Source: Astragalus membranaceus (taxonomy: Eukaryota > Streptophyta > Magnoliopsida > Fabales > Fabaceae). Taken from it: a DNA stretch of 64,000 nucleotides. Both the position numbers and the translations under genes were made by a program. This document shows positions 33,547 through 44,008 of this stretch, in pieces (the stretch's first letter is position 1; each line of letters opens with the position of its first letter). The notes under the pieces were generated by a model. It saw only the letters and a list, made by a program, of their open reading frames with translations, did not search any database and was not told the DNA's origin. Where the stretch lies: assembly GCA_039519185.1 (NCBI GenBank), contig CM076847.1:82683100-82747099 (forward strand), in the 5' to 3' direction.

Positions 33547-34373
33547 ATGGAATGGCAGTTGTGCCCAACCCAGTACTCAAATGACAAATTCTTAACCGCC
33601 CTTCATCACAGTGGAACTGTAACCACCGATGAACATGGTGTTGTCTTTTGTTGTCCTAATCATATCTTCTGTAGGATGAATAAGGATATCACATTCGCCC
33701 AACTCAAGGAGAAGGCTGAGAGGAAGATACGGCCAAAGGGAGGGTGGCGTAAAGACGTGGATCGTATTCGTTACAGAAAGTACAATTGTGGAGATGACGG
33801 GACATACGGGTATTCTGTCATGGAGATCCGAAGCGACGCCGACGTTCGCGCAATGATGGAAGCTCATGCTAACATTCCAATGGGACGTCGTATCTTGGAG
33901 CTGTACGTGGACACAATACGCACTCCGGAAGAAATCATGCATCTTCTGCGACCACCTCCACCACAAAAAAAATCATACCGGAAAGAGTCATCAACCACTA
34001 CTGTACACTTCACTGTCAGGCCCATGTTCCGTACAGGGAAGAAGATGGTGTGTATTTTAGTGGTCCAAACACCACTTATTCCAGCCTTAAGAACAACATC
34101 ACCTTCGCCGAACTGAATGAAAAACTAACGGAAAAGGCGCAGTTGGAGGGTGAGGAGCAAACAATCACTCGTATCATTTATCGCTTCCCCCGAATTGGCG
34201 AACGTAATCATATTTGGTGAAGCCCAGTCACTATCAAGAGCGACGGCGACGTTCGACATATGTTTCAGCACCATGAGATGTTTCAATCTCATACTCGGAG
34301 TCCTATTGAATTGTGCGTCAAAACCAAAATGTCCGCCGATGAGATCATCCGTCGGGTTTTCCCTCCGGCGTAA
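33547..34373 (+). pseudogene. Double PB1-like ORF inside the right MULE end
   Basis: The first repeat (33547 to about 33965) reads GTVTTDEHGVVFCCPN, DITFAQLKEKAERKI, YSVMEIRSDADVRAMMEAHA and LELYVDTIRTPEEIMHLL. After a frame change near 34030 a second, homologous repeat reads GVYFSGPNTTYSS, NITFAELNEKLTEKA, VTIKSDGDVRHMFQHHEM and IELCVKTKMSADEIIRRVFP, ending at 34373 with one internal stop (TGA at about 34217). Both resemble the PB1-like N-terminal part of MURA proteins, but no transposase domain follows. Upstream, TATAAATACATTC (33430) and a pyrimidine-rich leader look like its own promoter. As read it is broken. Confidence 0.75.
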
Positions 34374-34489
34374 AATGTTTGGTGGAATTAGTTTCAATCA
34401 TGTTTTCCTCTTCTTGTATTTCTGCAAATTTTGTTGTTAATTTCAGTGTTTTTTCTATATTATATTATGTTCCAATTTTTAATCTCTTA

Positions 34490-34754
34490 ATTTTTTTTCG
34501 TAAATATTAACTTAATTAAATTATAAATAGGTATAATAATTTTTATAAATTTATTTATAGTTTATTTAGGTATTTGTATTTTAATATATAATAAAAGAAA
34601 AAAAATAAAAAAACACAGTTCAGAAGTCACACTGGGGGGCGACTTCTGAACTGATTTTTTTTTAAAAATTTGCAAAACTTGTACTAAAAAATTTTTTTTG
34701 CCCTATTTTGGTATATAACCCACAATGTGTATTATTTAGGTATATAATTTTACA
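34490..34754. repeat. Outer part of the right MULE terminal inverted repeat
   Basis: Inverted match to 19984-20330, with a single hairpin CAGTTCAGAAGTC...GACTTCTGAACTG at 34616-34653 against three in the left end. The interval 34755-34893 shows nothing further. Confidence 0.8.
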
Positions 34755-35355
34755 TATATAACCCACAAATTATGATAATCCGAAAATACCTCTAAAAATT
34801 TGATTTTAACGGAATTACCTGTTCAACAGGTAAATTCGTTTGTAGACAAAAACAAAAATGGATCTACATTTTAATCAGCTACTTCTGTAAGTTCACTACA
34901 AGAAAATCGACAATTTCCGACGGCAAAATCCGTCGGAAACGCATTGATTTTCGTCGCAAATTAACGTTTCCGACGGACAAATTTTCGTCGCAAAATCGCT
35001 CGTCGCAAATCGTTTTCGACGGACTTTCCGACGGATTTTTTTGTCGCAAACTCTAACACATTTTCGTCGCAAATCCGTCGGAAATTTAAAAAAAAAATAA
35101 AAAAAAATTGAATTATACAAAACCGATCTTATTTCAACATATTTGTTGCAGGCTTGAAGCCACAAGCTAAACATCTAACACAGTGTAACCAAAATCAATT
35201 ATTTTTGTAACTGATTGTAACTTTACACAACCAAAACTATCTCAAATGTCTGTGACACATTTTCTATTAGGAATCAAATGATAAGAATCAAGGCATCCGT
35301 GCCAAATTTGCATAGACAAAACAAATTGTTATACCAATTTGTACACATTTTCTAT

Positions 35356-35483
35356 TAGGAATCACACGACAATTCCAGTTAGACCATGTAACCACAACAC
35401 ATTTGGCGTTCTTTATTCCCTTCTTCTCCAGCCATTTATCATGCCTAAGTAGAGCCCCACTCAATGTAACACCCCTGTCGACC
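35356..35483 (-). pseudogene. Captured ERI1-like exonuclease exon
   Basis: After a splice acceptor (CAG at 35486-35484) the minus strand reads VDRGVTLSGALLRHDKWLEK, KGIKNAKCVVVTWSNWNCRV. This matches, from memory, the part of the DEDDh exonuclease domain of plant ERI1-like proteins around GV.LSEAL..HD.WLE...VVTW.DWDC. The usual Asp of DWDC is Asn here (NWNC). Only one exon is recognised; the reading then decays. Confidence 0.6.
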
Positions 35484-36159
35484 TGAACCACATAGTAAAA
35501 TACACAATTAACAATCTTCACCCACATGCAAAAATGAACAGGGGAACGTAATATTTGACAAGCTACAGATGGTTTAGAAAAATAGTAGAGAAAGCATTGA
35601 AGCATTTCTATCATTCAAGGTCAGTTCAGGATGAGCTTATTAAGTGTCCAAAAAGAGTTATGCCAGTAAGGGCGCACAAAGCATCTATTGAGCCAATACC
35701 TAAATGGAGCTTCTTTATTTACCATATATGTATCAACTGTGTCAACCTCAAAATGGATACTAATCATCACAAATCAGAAGGTATATACGCACTTTCTCGA
35801 ACACACACAAAAGGATACACTTGAGATGCAAGGATACAAAATTGTCTCAGAAATAATCTCAACACTATACTCACCCAAAACCTGGTCAGTATTTACTGAA
35901 AGGGAGGGTTTAAGAGTAAGGACTAAATCCAGATATTGCTACAACATCATTCTTGTTTCAATTTTTAAATATACTAATTTGTATTCCATGACAATGCTAG
36001 AGCCAAGTATTTAATGCCAAAATCTCACTGTTCTCCTTAGTGCAAAACAAAATAATCCTTCAACTTCAACTAGTATGAAGTAAGAACTAGTGTCATAAGT
36101 AAATAATGAAAATCAAACAAAATTGTTACTATTGCCTTTTTAAGCACACAAAATCATAC

Positions 36160-36950
36160 CTTCCCATGATTTAGTTTCAGTTCCAAGAATTCAAATATAT
36201 CAACATGCCATGGCTCCAGGTACACAGCAAATGCACCTACAACAAACACATAACATTTGTAAGTAGAGGCAATTTACAAGCATTCATCAAATGCAGGAAT
36301 CGTCAATTAAACTTAAATGCCTTCACCTTTCCTCTTGCCTCCACCCTGATCAACATAGCGAGCTGTATCATTGAACACACGAAGCATTGGAATAATACCA
36401 TTGGATGCCCCATTTGCTCCACGGATGTAACTGCCCGAGGCACGAATGTTGTGAACAGAAACACCAATTCCCCCTGCAGATTTGCTAATGACAGCACACT
36501 CCTTCAATGTATCATAAATCCCCTCAATACTATCATCTTTCATGCACACCAAGAAGCAACTACTCAACTACCAAGTCACAAATACACAGATCCAACCAAA
36601 TAAGCACCAAATTTGCTAATTCACCACAACAAAGACAAAAAACAAAACACAAATTGAAAGAGTGAGTGCAATAGCATATACATACTTGAGGCTTAGGTGT
36701 TCCTGCATTGAAAAGGGTTGGAGACGCATGAGTGAACCATTGTTGAGACATCAAGTGATAGATTTTGATAGCAGAATCAATGTCCTCCATATGAATTCCA
36801 ACGGCAACCCTCATCAACATGTGTTTGGGGCCTTTCTACAACCTTCCCTTGGACTTTCAATAAGTATAACCTCTCAAGAGCTTTGAACCCAAAGTAATCA
36901 TAATCAAAGTCTCTATCATAGATAATCTCACTATCCAAACGGGCAGCATT
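36160..36950 (-). pseudogene. RNR1: Captured ribonucleotide reductase large subunit fragment
   Basis: Three exons with intact splice sites. Exon 36950-36686 begins after a TTTTAG acceptor with NAARLDSEIIYDRDFDYDYF and contains a one-base insertion after VVERPQ, then AVGIHMEDIDSAIKIYHLMS and FTHASPTLFNAGTPKPQ. Exon 36567-36327 reads LSSCFLVCMKDDSIEGIYDT, KECAVISKSAGGIGVSVHNI, NDTARYVDQGGGKRKG. Exon 36236-36160 reads AFAVYLEPWHVDIFEFLELK. This is the central part of the class I RNR alpha subunit with an active-site cysteine region (LSSCF). N- and C-terminal parts are absent, so it is a transduplicated gene piece. Confidence 0.93.
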
Positions 36951-37900
36951 CTAAAACAAAACAAAAAACAAAGAAAAACTGTAAATTTCACATACCAAAA
37001 CACTGAATTCTTTCAAATGAAAACAACACGAAGCAAAAGCAATAAAGACCCATTTGGACTAAGATAATAAAAAGACATCTTTACAATCTCAGAAGCAAAA
37101 GAGAGGAAAACAAAAACACCCCATTTCTGGAGAACTGAAGAAAACGTTTCAAAATTCAATATGATAAAAAAATAGAATATACAGAATCACAGTTTCCTTC
37201 GCCTCTCTAACTCAATCTTTTCTAATTGTTGTTCCCTATTACATAAACATTGATGGGCCTATGATATAGAAACTGTGATGCCCAAATTCTTGAACCTTTT
37301 TATCCCTATAAGTGACATTATTGAACCTTTTTATCCCTATAAGTGACATTATTCTTGAACCTTTTTATCCCTATAACCGAAATGCCCAAATTAATTATTG
37401 CATACTCACAACATAAATTTCATTCAAATCAAAAAAACTTGCAGCACAAGACATTTAAATATAGAGTAGAAGCATGAGAAATTGAAAAAAGTGAGAAAGG
37501 AAGGAGGAGGTTACAGTAAAAGCTTCAGTATAGTGAACGATGACTCTCTTATTTTCTCGTGTTCTTTTCTTACTGCTCTTGCATAATATATGGCAAAACA
37601 TTACCCTACGAAGGGATTCATAAAATCATAATAACTGACAATCCACATAATACTGAACAAAACATGGTCCAGCAAAAAACAAGGGAGAGAAGTGCACATC
37701 TTTTAATATTGGCAAAACCAATTTAAATCAGGTAAACATGAAGCCTTCTACAGTTACAATTATTCTACAAAAAGTAAATCCAATTCAACCAACTACTTCA
37801 TGTGACAGTAACCAGTAAAAAGAGAATCTAAAATTTTGAAAAAGTTAACACATTGATAGACTCATATAGTAATATATCTCAGCAGGTAAGAATGAGATAC

Positions 37901-38507
37901 CATGTCTCCTAAACCAAGCATCATGAAGTCTGCTACACTTGCTCCCAGAACAACACCGCCCAACAAATTTCTTGGAAAAACAATCTTTACAGGCAACTCC
38001 AATTTCTTTGTTATCAATTGCAACCCAGGAAGACTTAAACTATTAGCAACTGTGTGCATAGGATTTGATGCTTGCTGCGTTGCCACTGATACCATGACGT
38101 TTGCCCCAAAAAATCTTTCAGAGTAGAAAACCCAGAAAATGTCATATACGAATAGACAAAAGAGGAGCATTGCGCAAATCTTGATGTTTGGAAGATGCAC
38201 ATGGCTTACAAATGCAATGGATATAGATATGCCCAACAAATTGTTCAGTATCCAATGACCAGAAACAAGCCAAGCAACCACTATAAAAGAGCATGCAAAC
38301 AATAGTATTCCTTGGATTCGTGTAAAAGATTTTGAGCAACAGCGTGAAACAAAAGGATCAGCTAAACCAAACTGTGATTTCAAATAGGTAGCATAAGGAG
38401 ACAAGCAGAAGAAAAGGGACGATGCAGAAGCAATGGCAGTGAATGCTGTGAGAAGCTGTGACGAGTGCAGGCTCTAGCAAATACAGAAGTTTCCAAAGAG
38501 AATCCAT
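37901..38507 (-). pseudogene. SPPL1: Captured signal peptide peptidase-like 1 fragment
   Basis: An ATG at 38507 opens MDSLWKLLYLLEPALVT, the N-terminus of SPPL1-type intramembrane aspartyl proteases. It is fused out of frame to SQLLTAFTAIASASSLFF, so about 60 residues in between are missing. The following frame (to 37901) is intact for about 180 residues, with DPFVSRCCSKSFTRIQGILL, the catalytic LFVYDIFWVF (first Asp) and FMMLGLGDM (second Asp). A splice donor (GT, 37900-37899) follows GDM. The PAL segment at the C-terminus is missing, so no active protease is expected. Confidence 0.93.
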
Positions 38508-39104
38508 CTACAGTTATCTTAAGCTCGGGCTTTCATTCATAGAAACACAACCAAACACCTTTAACTTCCCAGCCAAAGCTGCACAGTTTTTTTCCCTTCT
38601 GGAAGGAAAAAAATTAAGCAGTTAAAACCGTGCAACCTGCATATAGCAAAGTAAGCTAAGAACATGCAAGTTATTGAAAAACAAATAAAAAATTAATAAT
38701 CCCTACAAGAATCCTCTTGTTCTCTTTTGTATTCCTACCATTAAAATGAACACATTTTCGTATTATAATCTATCTGAAGCAAAAGAAACCAATAGAACAA
38801 ATTGACATTATTGTTTCACTTAACCTAAATTGATGATCTATATTTTCACTTAACCTAAATTGAACCTTCATCAAAACACTTTTGTGCATGACTCCTTATC
38901 TAGCAAAAAGTGGAAGTGGAGGCCAAAAAAATCTTCTTATGATCATGTTATCTGCAATATCAGAAAACAAAGGGATGGACCAAACTATTAATGACTAACA
39001 AGTTTTGTTGTTCTGTCAAAAAATTTAGTTACTATAATTTAAGCAGTAAAAAAAGTTCAAAATTTCTAGAAGAGAAAAAGTTCATAGACTTGGATCCCTT
39101 ACAC

Positions 39105-39490
39105 CTACGATCAGATGTCCCCTCTTTGTAATGAGATAATTGAGAAGTGAAATTTTTGATAGCTCCAGCAACACACATATCCTTCACACCTTTTGAATCA
39201 TGACAATCCCCTATAGCAACAAATTCTTGCATTAGTAAATTTGGAAAATAATAAGATCACATGTCAAAATATAATTGCATACAAAAATAATGCTTACTTG
39301 AATACTCAAAACCACATTTATCATTTGGTGTGTCAATGAAATGAAGTGGATTTGTCCACCTATACTTGTACCAGTGTCTAATTTGGTCAGGCCATACGCA
39401 TAGGGCTGATAAATTACCATTGACATATGGAGGTAACAAATGTTGGACAGCTTCTGATGCTTCAGCCCCTAACATTTTGCATGTAACTCT
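39105..39490 (-). pseudogene. Captured S1/P1 nuclease (ENDO family) fragment
   Basis: Exon about 39490-39298: EASEAVQHLLPPYVNGNLSA, LCVWPDQIRHWYKYRWTNPL, HFIDTPNDKCGFEYS, then a GT donor. After an AG acceptor, exon 39210-39105 reads GDCHDSKGVKDMCVAGAIKN, FTSQLSHYKEGTSDRR. These are the W.D..R...P.H..DTP and DCHD..G....CV.GAI blocks of plant zinc-dependent S1/P1 nucleases (bifunctional nuclease/ENDO). The N-terminal Trp ligand and the HFVGDIHQP region are absent. Confidence 0.88.
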
Positions 39491-39599
39491 TATATGAGTA
39501 GCGAAAAATAACATAACACTAAACACACTATAATGGTAAATCTACATTTACATGAAGGCACACAACAAGACACACAACAAGGCACATAAGAAGTTCCCC

Positions 39600-39990
39600 A
39601 ACAAGAAGGTGCACAAGGTAGCCAAACAACATTGGCAACTAAGAAAGTGGTAAGTTGAGTGGATTTATATTCAATATCTGGTTTTAACTAATAATCTGTC
39701 AAGTTGTGGAACTAAATCTGATTTTATTATTGTATTAGGGGAGGCCTAAATGGAGCAAGAACAAATCTAAGGCACCTATTGCTATTGCAACTAATGCACC
39801 TAAAAAACGGGTAAGTATAAGGCTAATTGTGTTTGTTTATTAATTCAACAACAACAAAGACACAAGTGTAAGGCTAATTCTGTTTGCTTTAATTCAACAA
39901 GGAAGGCCAACAGGAAGGAAGCAAAGCACAACAAACACTGCTGACCCAGTAACAATACACTGTTGAACCTATAAACCTAGAAACAACAAA
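39600..39990 (+). other. Weak coding-like DNA with GRPK/RPTGRK motifs
   Basis: Short plus-strand stretches bounded by GT/AG-like sites read GRPKWSKNKSKAPIAIATNA PKK and RPTGRKQSTTNTADP. They resemble basic AT-hook-like tails of transposon proteins, but no domain is long enough for assignment. 39991-40900 shows only leader-like, purine-rich DNA with a GA microsatellite (40507-40520). Confidence 0.25.
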
Positions 39991-41423
39991 CTCTGCTAAC
40001 CTAGACACAACAAACACTGCACAACAAAATACAGATACTGTTATGCCTCACTTAACAGCTGATCAACCAACTGTACGTGACCTACCTACACCAGACACAA
40101 TGGCTAAAATTCTCTTTGGTGAACCCCAAGTAAATGCATCACCATTACATCACCCACCTACACCAGAAGCCACACCAAAAATTAAATCCTTTGTTGTGTA
40201 CTAAAAACTATCTTTAACATGTAGGGGAAAGGGAAAAGACACATATGGCAATAAACACACAGGGAAATCAAACAAGGGGAAATCGTTCAGACTCTCAAAT
40301 CAATGTAAGTATGTAATGAGAAAACAAATAGAAGATGAAAAAGAAGAACCTCAACATGTCGTTCAACAATCTAGCGCGAAGTAACTCATTAGCAAGCTTT
40401 CAACGATGAATACAGATCGAAAACCCTAACCCTGCAATAAACACACAGGGAAGAGAGAGCGAGAGAGCCGCGAAACTTAGGGTTTCAAGCAAAAGAAAGT
40501 CAAAACGGAGAGAGAGAGAGTACCTGAATCAGTGAGGCAAACGTCCTTCTCCTTCTTTCGTTCACTTTTGTTCAGAGAGAAAGAGAGCAATAGAGAATCA
40601 GTGGAGTTGAGAACCTGCGAAGGAGAGAACCACGAGAACTAGCGCAAGAGAGAACCAGCGAGAACCAGCGATTTCAATGGTGAGAGGCGATTTCGATGGT
40701 GAGAGGATGAGAGGTGATTTCGAGGGTGATGAAGATGCTACGGTTCGAAGGCTCTGAGAAAGAGGGGGAGAGGCGCTAAGAAAGGAGAGGAGGAGAGGCG
40801 CTGAGAGAGGGAGAAGATGAAGGCTTTGAGGGTGAGAGGCGCTGAGAAAGAGGGTGAGAGGCGCTGGTTTGAGGAGAGTGAGAGAGCATCAGGGGTTTTA
40901 ATTTTTTTAATTCGTGTCTTATGGTTTCCGACGGATATTTAGTGGGTTCCGACGGAAGTGTCCGTCGGAAATTTGCGACGAAACACGTTTTCGTCTGAAA
41001 TGTAAGCGGGAATTTAAGCGCCTTTTTTCCTGACCATTTGCGAAGACTTTTTCGTCGGAAATCCGTCGGAAATTGCGATGAATAAGAGTTCGTCGGAAAA
41101 AATGGCAGGAAATAGCAGTTTTTCTTATAGTGGTTACGAAATTTAAATAACGAAAGTAACTGACTAAACATAAATCTGTTAGTATTAAAATTACAATCCG
41201 GAAGTACATAAATGGTAGATAAATCTGTTATTGTTAATTTTACATAACAGATTTATCTTCAAATAGATACTTCCGTTTTGTAATTTTATACATACGGATT
41301 TATCTATTATTTAGATAAATCCATTTTTAAAAAAAAATCAGCAACTTAAAATATAAGCTCTAAAAATAATAAATATGGAATATTAATTACAAAAAATTAG
41401 TACCCAAATAAGTATATCAAACG

Positions 41424-42165
41424 TCAATCTGAATCAGCTGTTAAGTCTACAACGATGGGCGAATGAGAGGATGGTTGCATGACCGGAGCCAAAGAAACCC
41501 ATAGCTGGAAACGCCCGGTATAAGGATCCAACCATGAAGTAGACTCAGTAGATGTAAAACGCTGACATTGAAGACCAATTGGAGGCAATGGACACTCAGG
41601 CCATAGTGCAACATGCACCTAGTGACAGTGGTTCACGTGAAGAATAGAGATGATGCTGCGACTCTTAGTTGATGAATAAGAACCTCTCAAAGACAAATAC
41701 GTAAATGTGTTTCCCAAAGATAATTCAACTAGGGTGACATTATATTTGGTAGATATAATGTACCCCATCAGGCATGCTCAGCCACTTGTCATTCTCCTGC
41801 CTCCCAAAACCTCTAACAAATAGTGACTCCTTGATAACTGCAAGCCTTTGAACCCCAAATAATTTAGAATATAGCTCATAACGCGAGTTTATTTCTTGGA
41901 TTAGTTCTTGTCGAATTAACGTCCAACTTTCCTCACCATGACCAAGACCAATAGCAACTGCTCGATAGCCATAATTACCATCCGGTTCCACATCAATAAT
42001 ATCTGCAACGTAAGGATGGAAATGGAGAGGAACCCACGGTAATAGCAATTTAGAAATCCCCTGCTGTGATAATTTCTTTGAATCCCGCTGTGATGATTTA
42101 GGAGATGTCTCCTGTGACTGTGATAATTTATTAGAAGTCCCAGACTCTTGAGTATTTTTTTACCT
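41424..42165 (-). pseudogene. OTU-like domain relic, catalytic Cys replaced by Tyr
   Basis: Minus-strand reading from about 42165 gives a Ser/Gln/Lys-rich stretch, then HPYVADIIDVEPDGNYGYRA and IGLGHGEESWTLIRQELIQE, typical of OTU-like cysteine protease domains found in plant MULE/FAR1-type transposon proteins (consensus DGNCG(Y/F)RA). The nucleophile position is Tyr. After a frame change near 41740 the relic continues LVELSLGNTFTYLSLRGSYS, an internal stop, then ALWPECPLPPIGLQCQRF and SWLDPYTGR. No transposase core is adjacent. 41136-41423 is AT-rich with inverted stretches and no gene. Confidence 0.7.
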
Positions 42166-42176
42166 TTTCATCCACA

Positions 42177-43620
42177 TGTTACCAAGTGGCTTCAGTCTCA
42201 AGAGGGGGGGTGAATTGAGATTTAAAAACTTTTCAGATCTTTTGAAAATGTTTTTCCCCTTTTCAATGACTTAGATCAATTTTCGCGCAGGTTAAGTGGA
42301 AGCGAAGGAATTAGAGTATAAAGCAGTAAAGCGGTAAAACAGTAAAGCAGGAAAGCAGTAAAGCACGCAGAGATTTATCCTGGTTCGGTCACCTCCTAGT
42401 GACCTACGTCCAGTCCTCACACCCTTGTGAGATTTTTCCACTAAAACAACAACAAGGCTTACAGGTGCCTTGGAAAACCTTTACAGACTTAGGCACTCTC
42501 CTCCTAGGATACCCCACCTATAGAGAGCCCTCAGATCTATTATAACAATAACAAGAGATACCCCACCCCTGTTACAATCAACTGCCCTAGAAAGATACCC
42601 CACTTCCTAGTACATGCAGCTACCCTAGAGAGATACCCCACTCCCTAGAACAAAACACAACAATTAAATAATAAACAATTGTAAATGCAGAAATACCTCT
42701 AGTGTAGGCAGATATTACAACTTGAAGAATACAACCCCAACTAACTCTTAGCAACAGATCAGCTCAGACAGACCAACGGTACGTGACGAGCAAAAGTATA
42801 AGGGTGAAGAGTTTTTCTCAAAAGGTTTTTCTGATTCGTACAAATGGGTTGATGTGTGTTGTGTGTAAAATGAATCGTGAAGCACTGCCTATTTATAGGC
42901 TATGAGAAATTCATTTTTACGTTGAAAATAATGTAGGAATCGATTCTTTGTTAAAAAGTATTTGATCCAAGAATCGATTTATTTAGGGAAGGAATCGATT
43001 TTATCTTTGTTTGTAAAATATGGGAAATCGATTCTTGAATGCCATGGAAAGCTAGGAATCGATTCTATACTTAGTGAAAATATGTAGGAATCGATTTTCA
43101 GCTTGCCTGAGACAAGTGGGAATCGATTCTCAGTTATGTGCAAAAGGTTGGGAATCGATTCTTCCCTTAAAAAGTATTTGGCTCAGAAATCGATTTGTGT
43201 ATTATAAAACATGGCCTGACAATCGATTTCTATCTTTTCTAATTTGCCTGAAAATCGATTTTGCTATTTGTTTATGCATGAGGAAAATCGATTTTGTTAT
43301 TTAAAAGGTGATAAGAATGTTTACGTAAATATGCATGCACCTTAAAAAACTTTGTGAGTGTGTGAGACTTTGAGATACGAGCTGACCTTTTGAAAGAGCT
43401 TACACTTTTTCCTAAGACACACCCAAACCCTAAGGACTACCCTTATATTTAAGGACTACCCTTAAACTTGAATCTTCAGTTCTTGGCTTGCTTGTCTTGG
43501 ATTGTGACTTTGACGTTTTAGTCACTTTTATTGACTTTGACCGTCAATCTTACCTTTGTCTTTTTCATCATCAAAACACATCCTGCAATATCAGGTTACC
43601 TGCAACACAAGGTATCCACA
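42177..43620 (-). mobile_element. Left LTR of a SIRE-like Copia derivative
   Basis: A 1444-bp LTR reading TGTGGATACCTTG...CACTTGGTAACA on the minus strand. A polypurine tract (AAAAAGGGGGAGAA, 43634-43621 on minus) precedes it. It contains a twelve-copy AATCGATT array followed by a TATA box (42897-42891). The copy at 47595-49038 has the same length and only about four differences over the wider 2010-bp repeat. Confidence 0.92.
42891..43293 (-). promoter_or_regulatory. TATA box and phased AATCGATT array in the left LTR
   Basis: AATCGATT starts at 42938, 42972, 42993, 43026, 43057, 43089, 43121, 43153, 43188, 43221, 43253 and 43286. Intervals are 31-35 bp except one of 21 bp, close to three and two helical turns. 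Sequence between sites is diverged while the palindrome is unchanged. On the minus strand the array ends about 40 bases before GCCTATAAATAGGC, the likely TATA box. This fits a U3 enhancer; the binding factor is unknown. The identical array in the other LTR is at 48356-48711. Confidence 0.75.
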
Positions 43621-44008
43621 TTCTCCCCCTTTTTGATGATGACAAAACATTAACTCATCTCAAGGTGGGAGGTTAGTTCAAACAGATAATGTATACGATA
43701 CTCCCCCTATCATGATGCTCCCCCTGTTTTATTGACTGTATGCAAGTAAGTGCAAATGCATGCTGAATATTAAAACTTTATTCTAAATATTGAAAAACTC
43801 TATTCTTCTCCCCCTTTTTGTCATGATCAAAGAGGGCAACAAAAAATGCGAATCTAAACAGCACAGTCATTTAATTAGAAAAGAATAATCATTGCATTAA
43901 ACCAATTTGGTAACCAACAAAAAGGGCTAATAGTCATAGGCTTATAAGAGAAGGGTTATGCCAACAGGGCACAAAACATAAAAATAAAATGCTGATTCAT
44001 AATTTTAT

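Larger units (their letters stand above)
19984..34754 (+). mobile_element. Large Mutator-like element with PMD and transposase genes
   Basis: The two ends are inverted copies: GATTATATACCAAAGTAGGG (about 20018) is the complement of 34708-34728, and the inverted similarity continues through hairpin units, CCGTTAAATAGTG repeats, TGCACAATGCAC repeats and a 60-bp inner block (20590-20655 versus 32598-32660). Inside are a PMD gene (minus) and a MURA-type transposase gene (plus), divergently arranged, and a double PB1-like ORF in the right end. A 6.1-kb retroelement is nested at 24467-30578. Exact outer limits and a 9-bp target duplication could not be fixed. Confidence 0.8.
34894..41132 (-). mobile_element. 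CACTA element carrying four host gene fragments
   Basis: Starts CACTACAAGAAAATCG and ends TTTTTCTTATAGTG, with the 3-bp target duplication GTT at 34891-34893 and 41133-41135. Subterminal regions (34910-35085, 40920-41095) are crowded with TTTCCGACGGA/TCCGTCGGAAA units, the expected TNPA-type binding repeats. No TNPD transposase is visible. Fragments of an ERI1-like exonuclease, ribonucleotide reductase large subunit, signal peptide peptidase-like 1 and an S1/P1 nuclease all lie on the minus strand. A leader-like region with a splice donor (minus, GT at 40523-40522) is near the right end, where a minus-strand transcript would begin. Confidence 0.92.

Noticed and set aside
42938..43293. CRISPR-like regular spacing
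   Set aside because: The repeat is only 8 bp, spacers are similar to each other, and the array lies in a plant LTR; no cas genes exist.
43074..43304. 76-residue ORF, identical at 48492-48722
   Set aside because: It lies over the AATCGATT array within LTRs, antisense to the element; identity of the two copies reflects LTR identity, not protein conservation.
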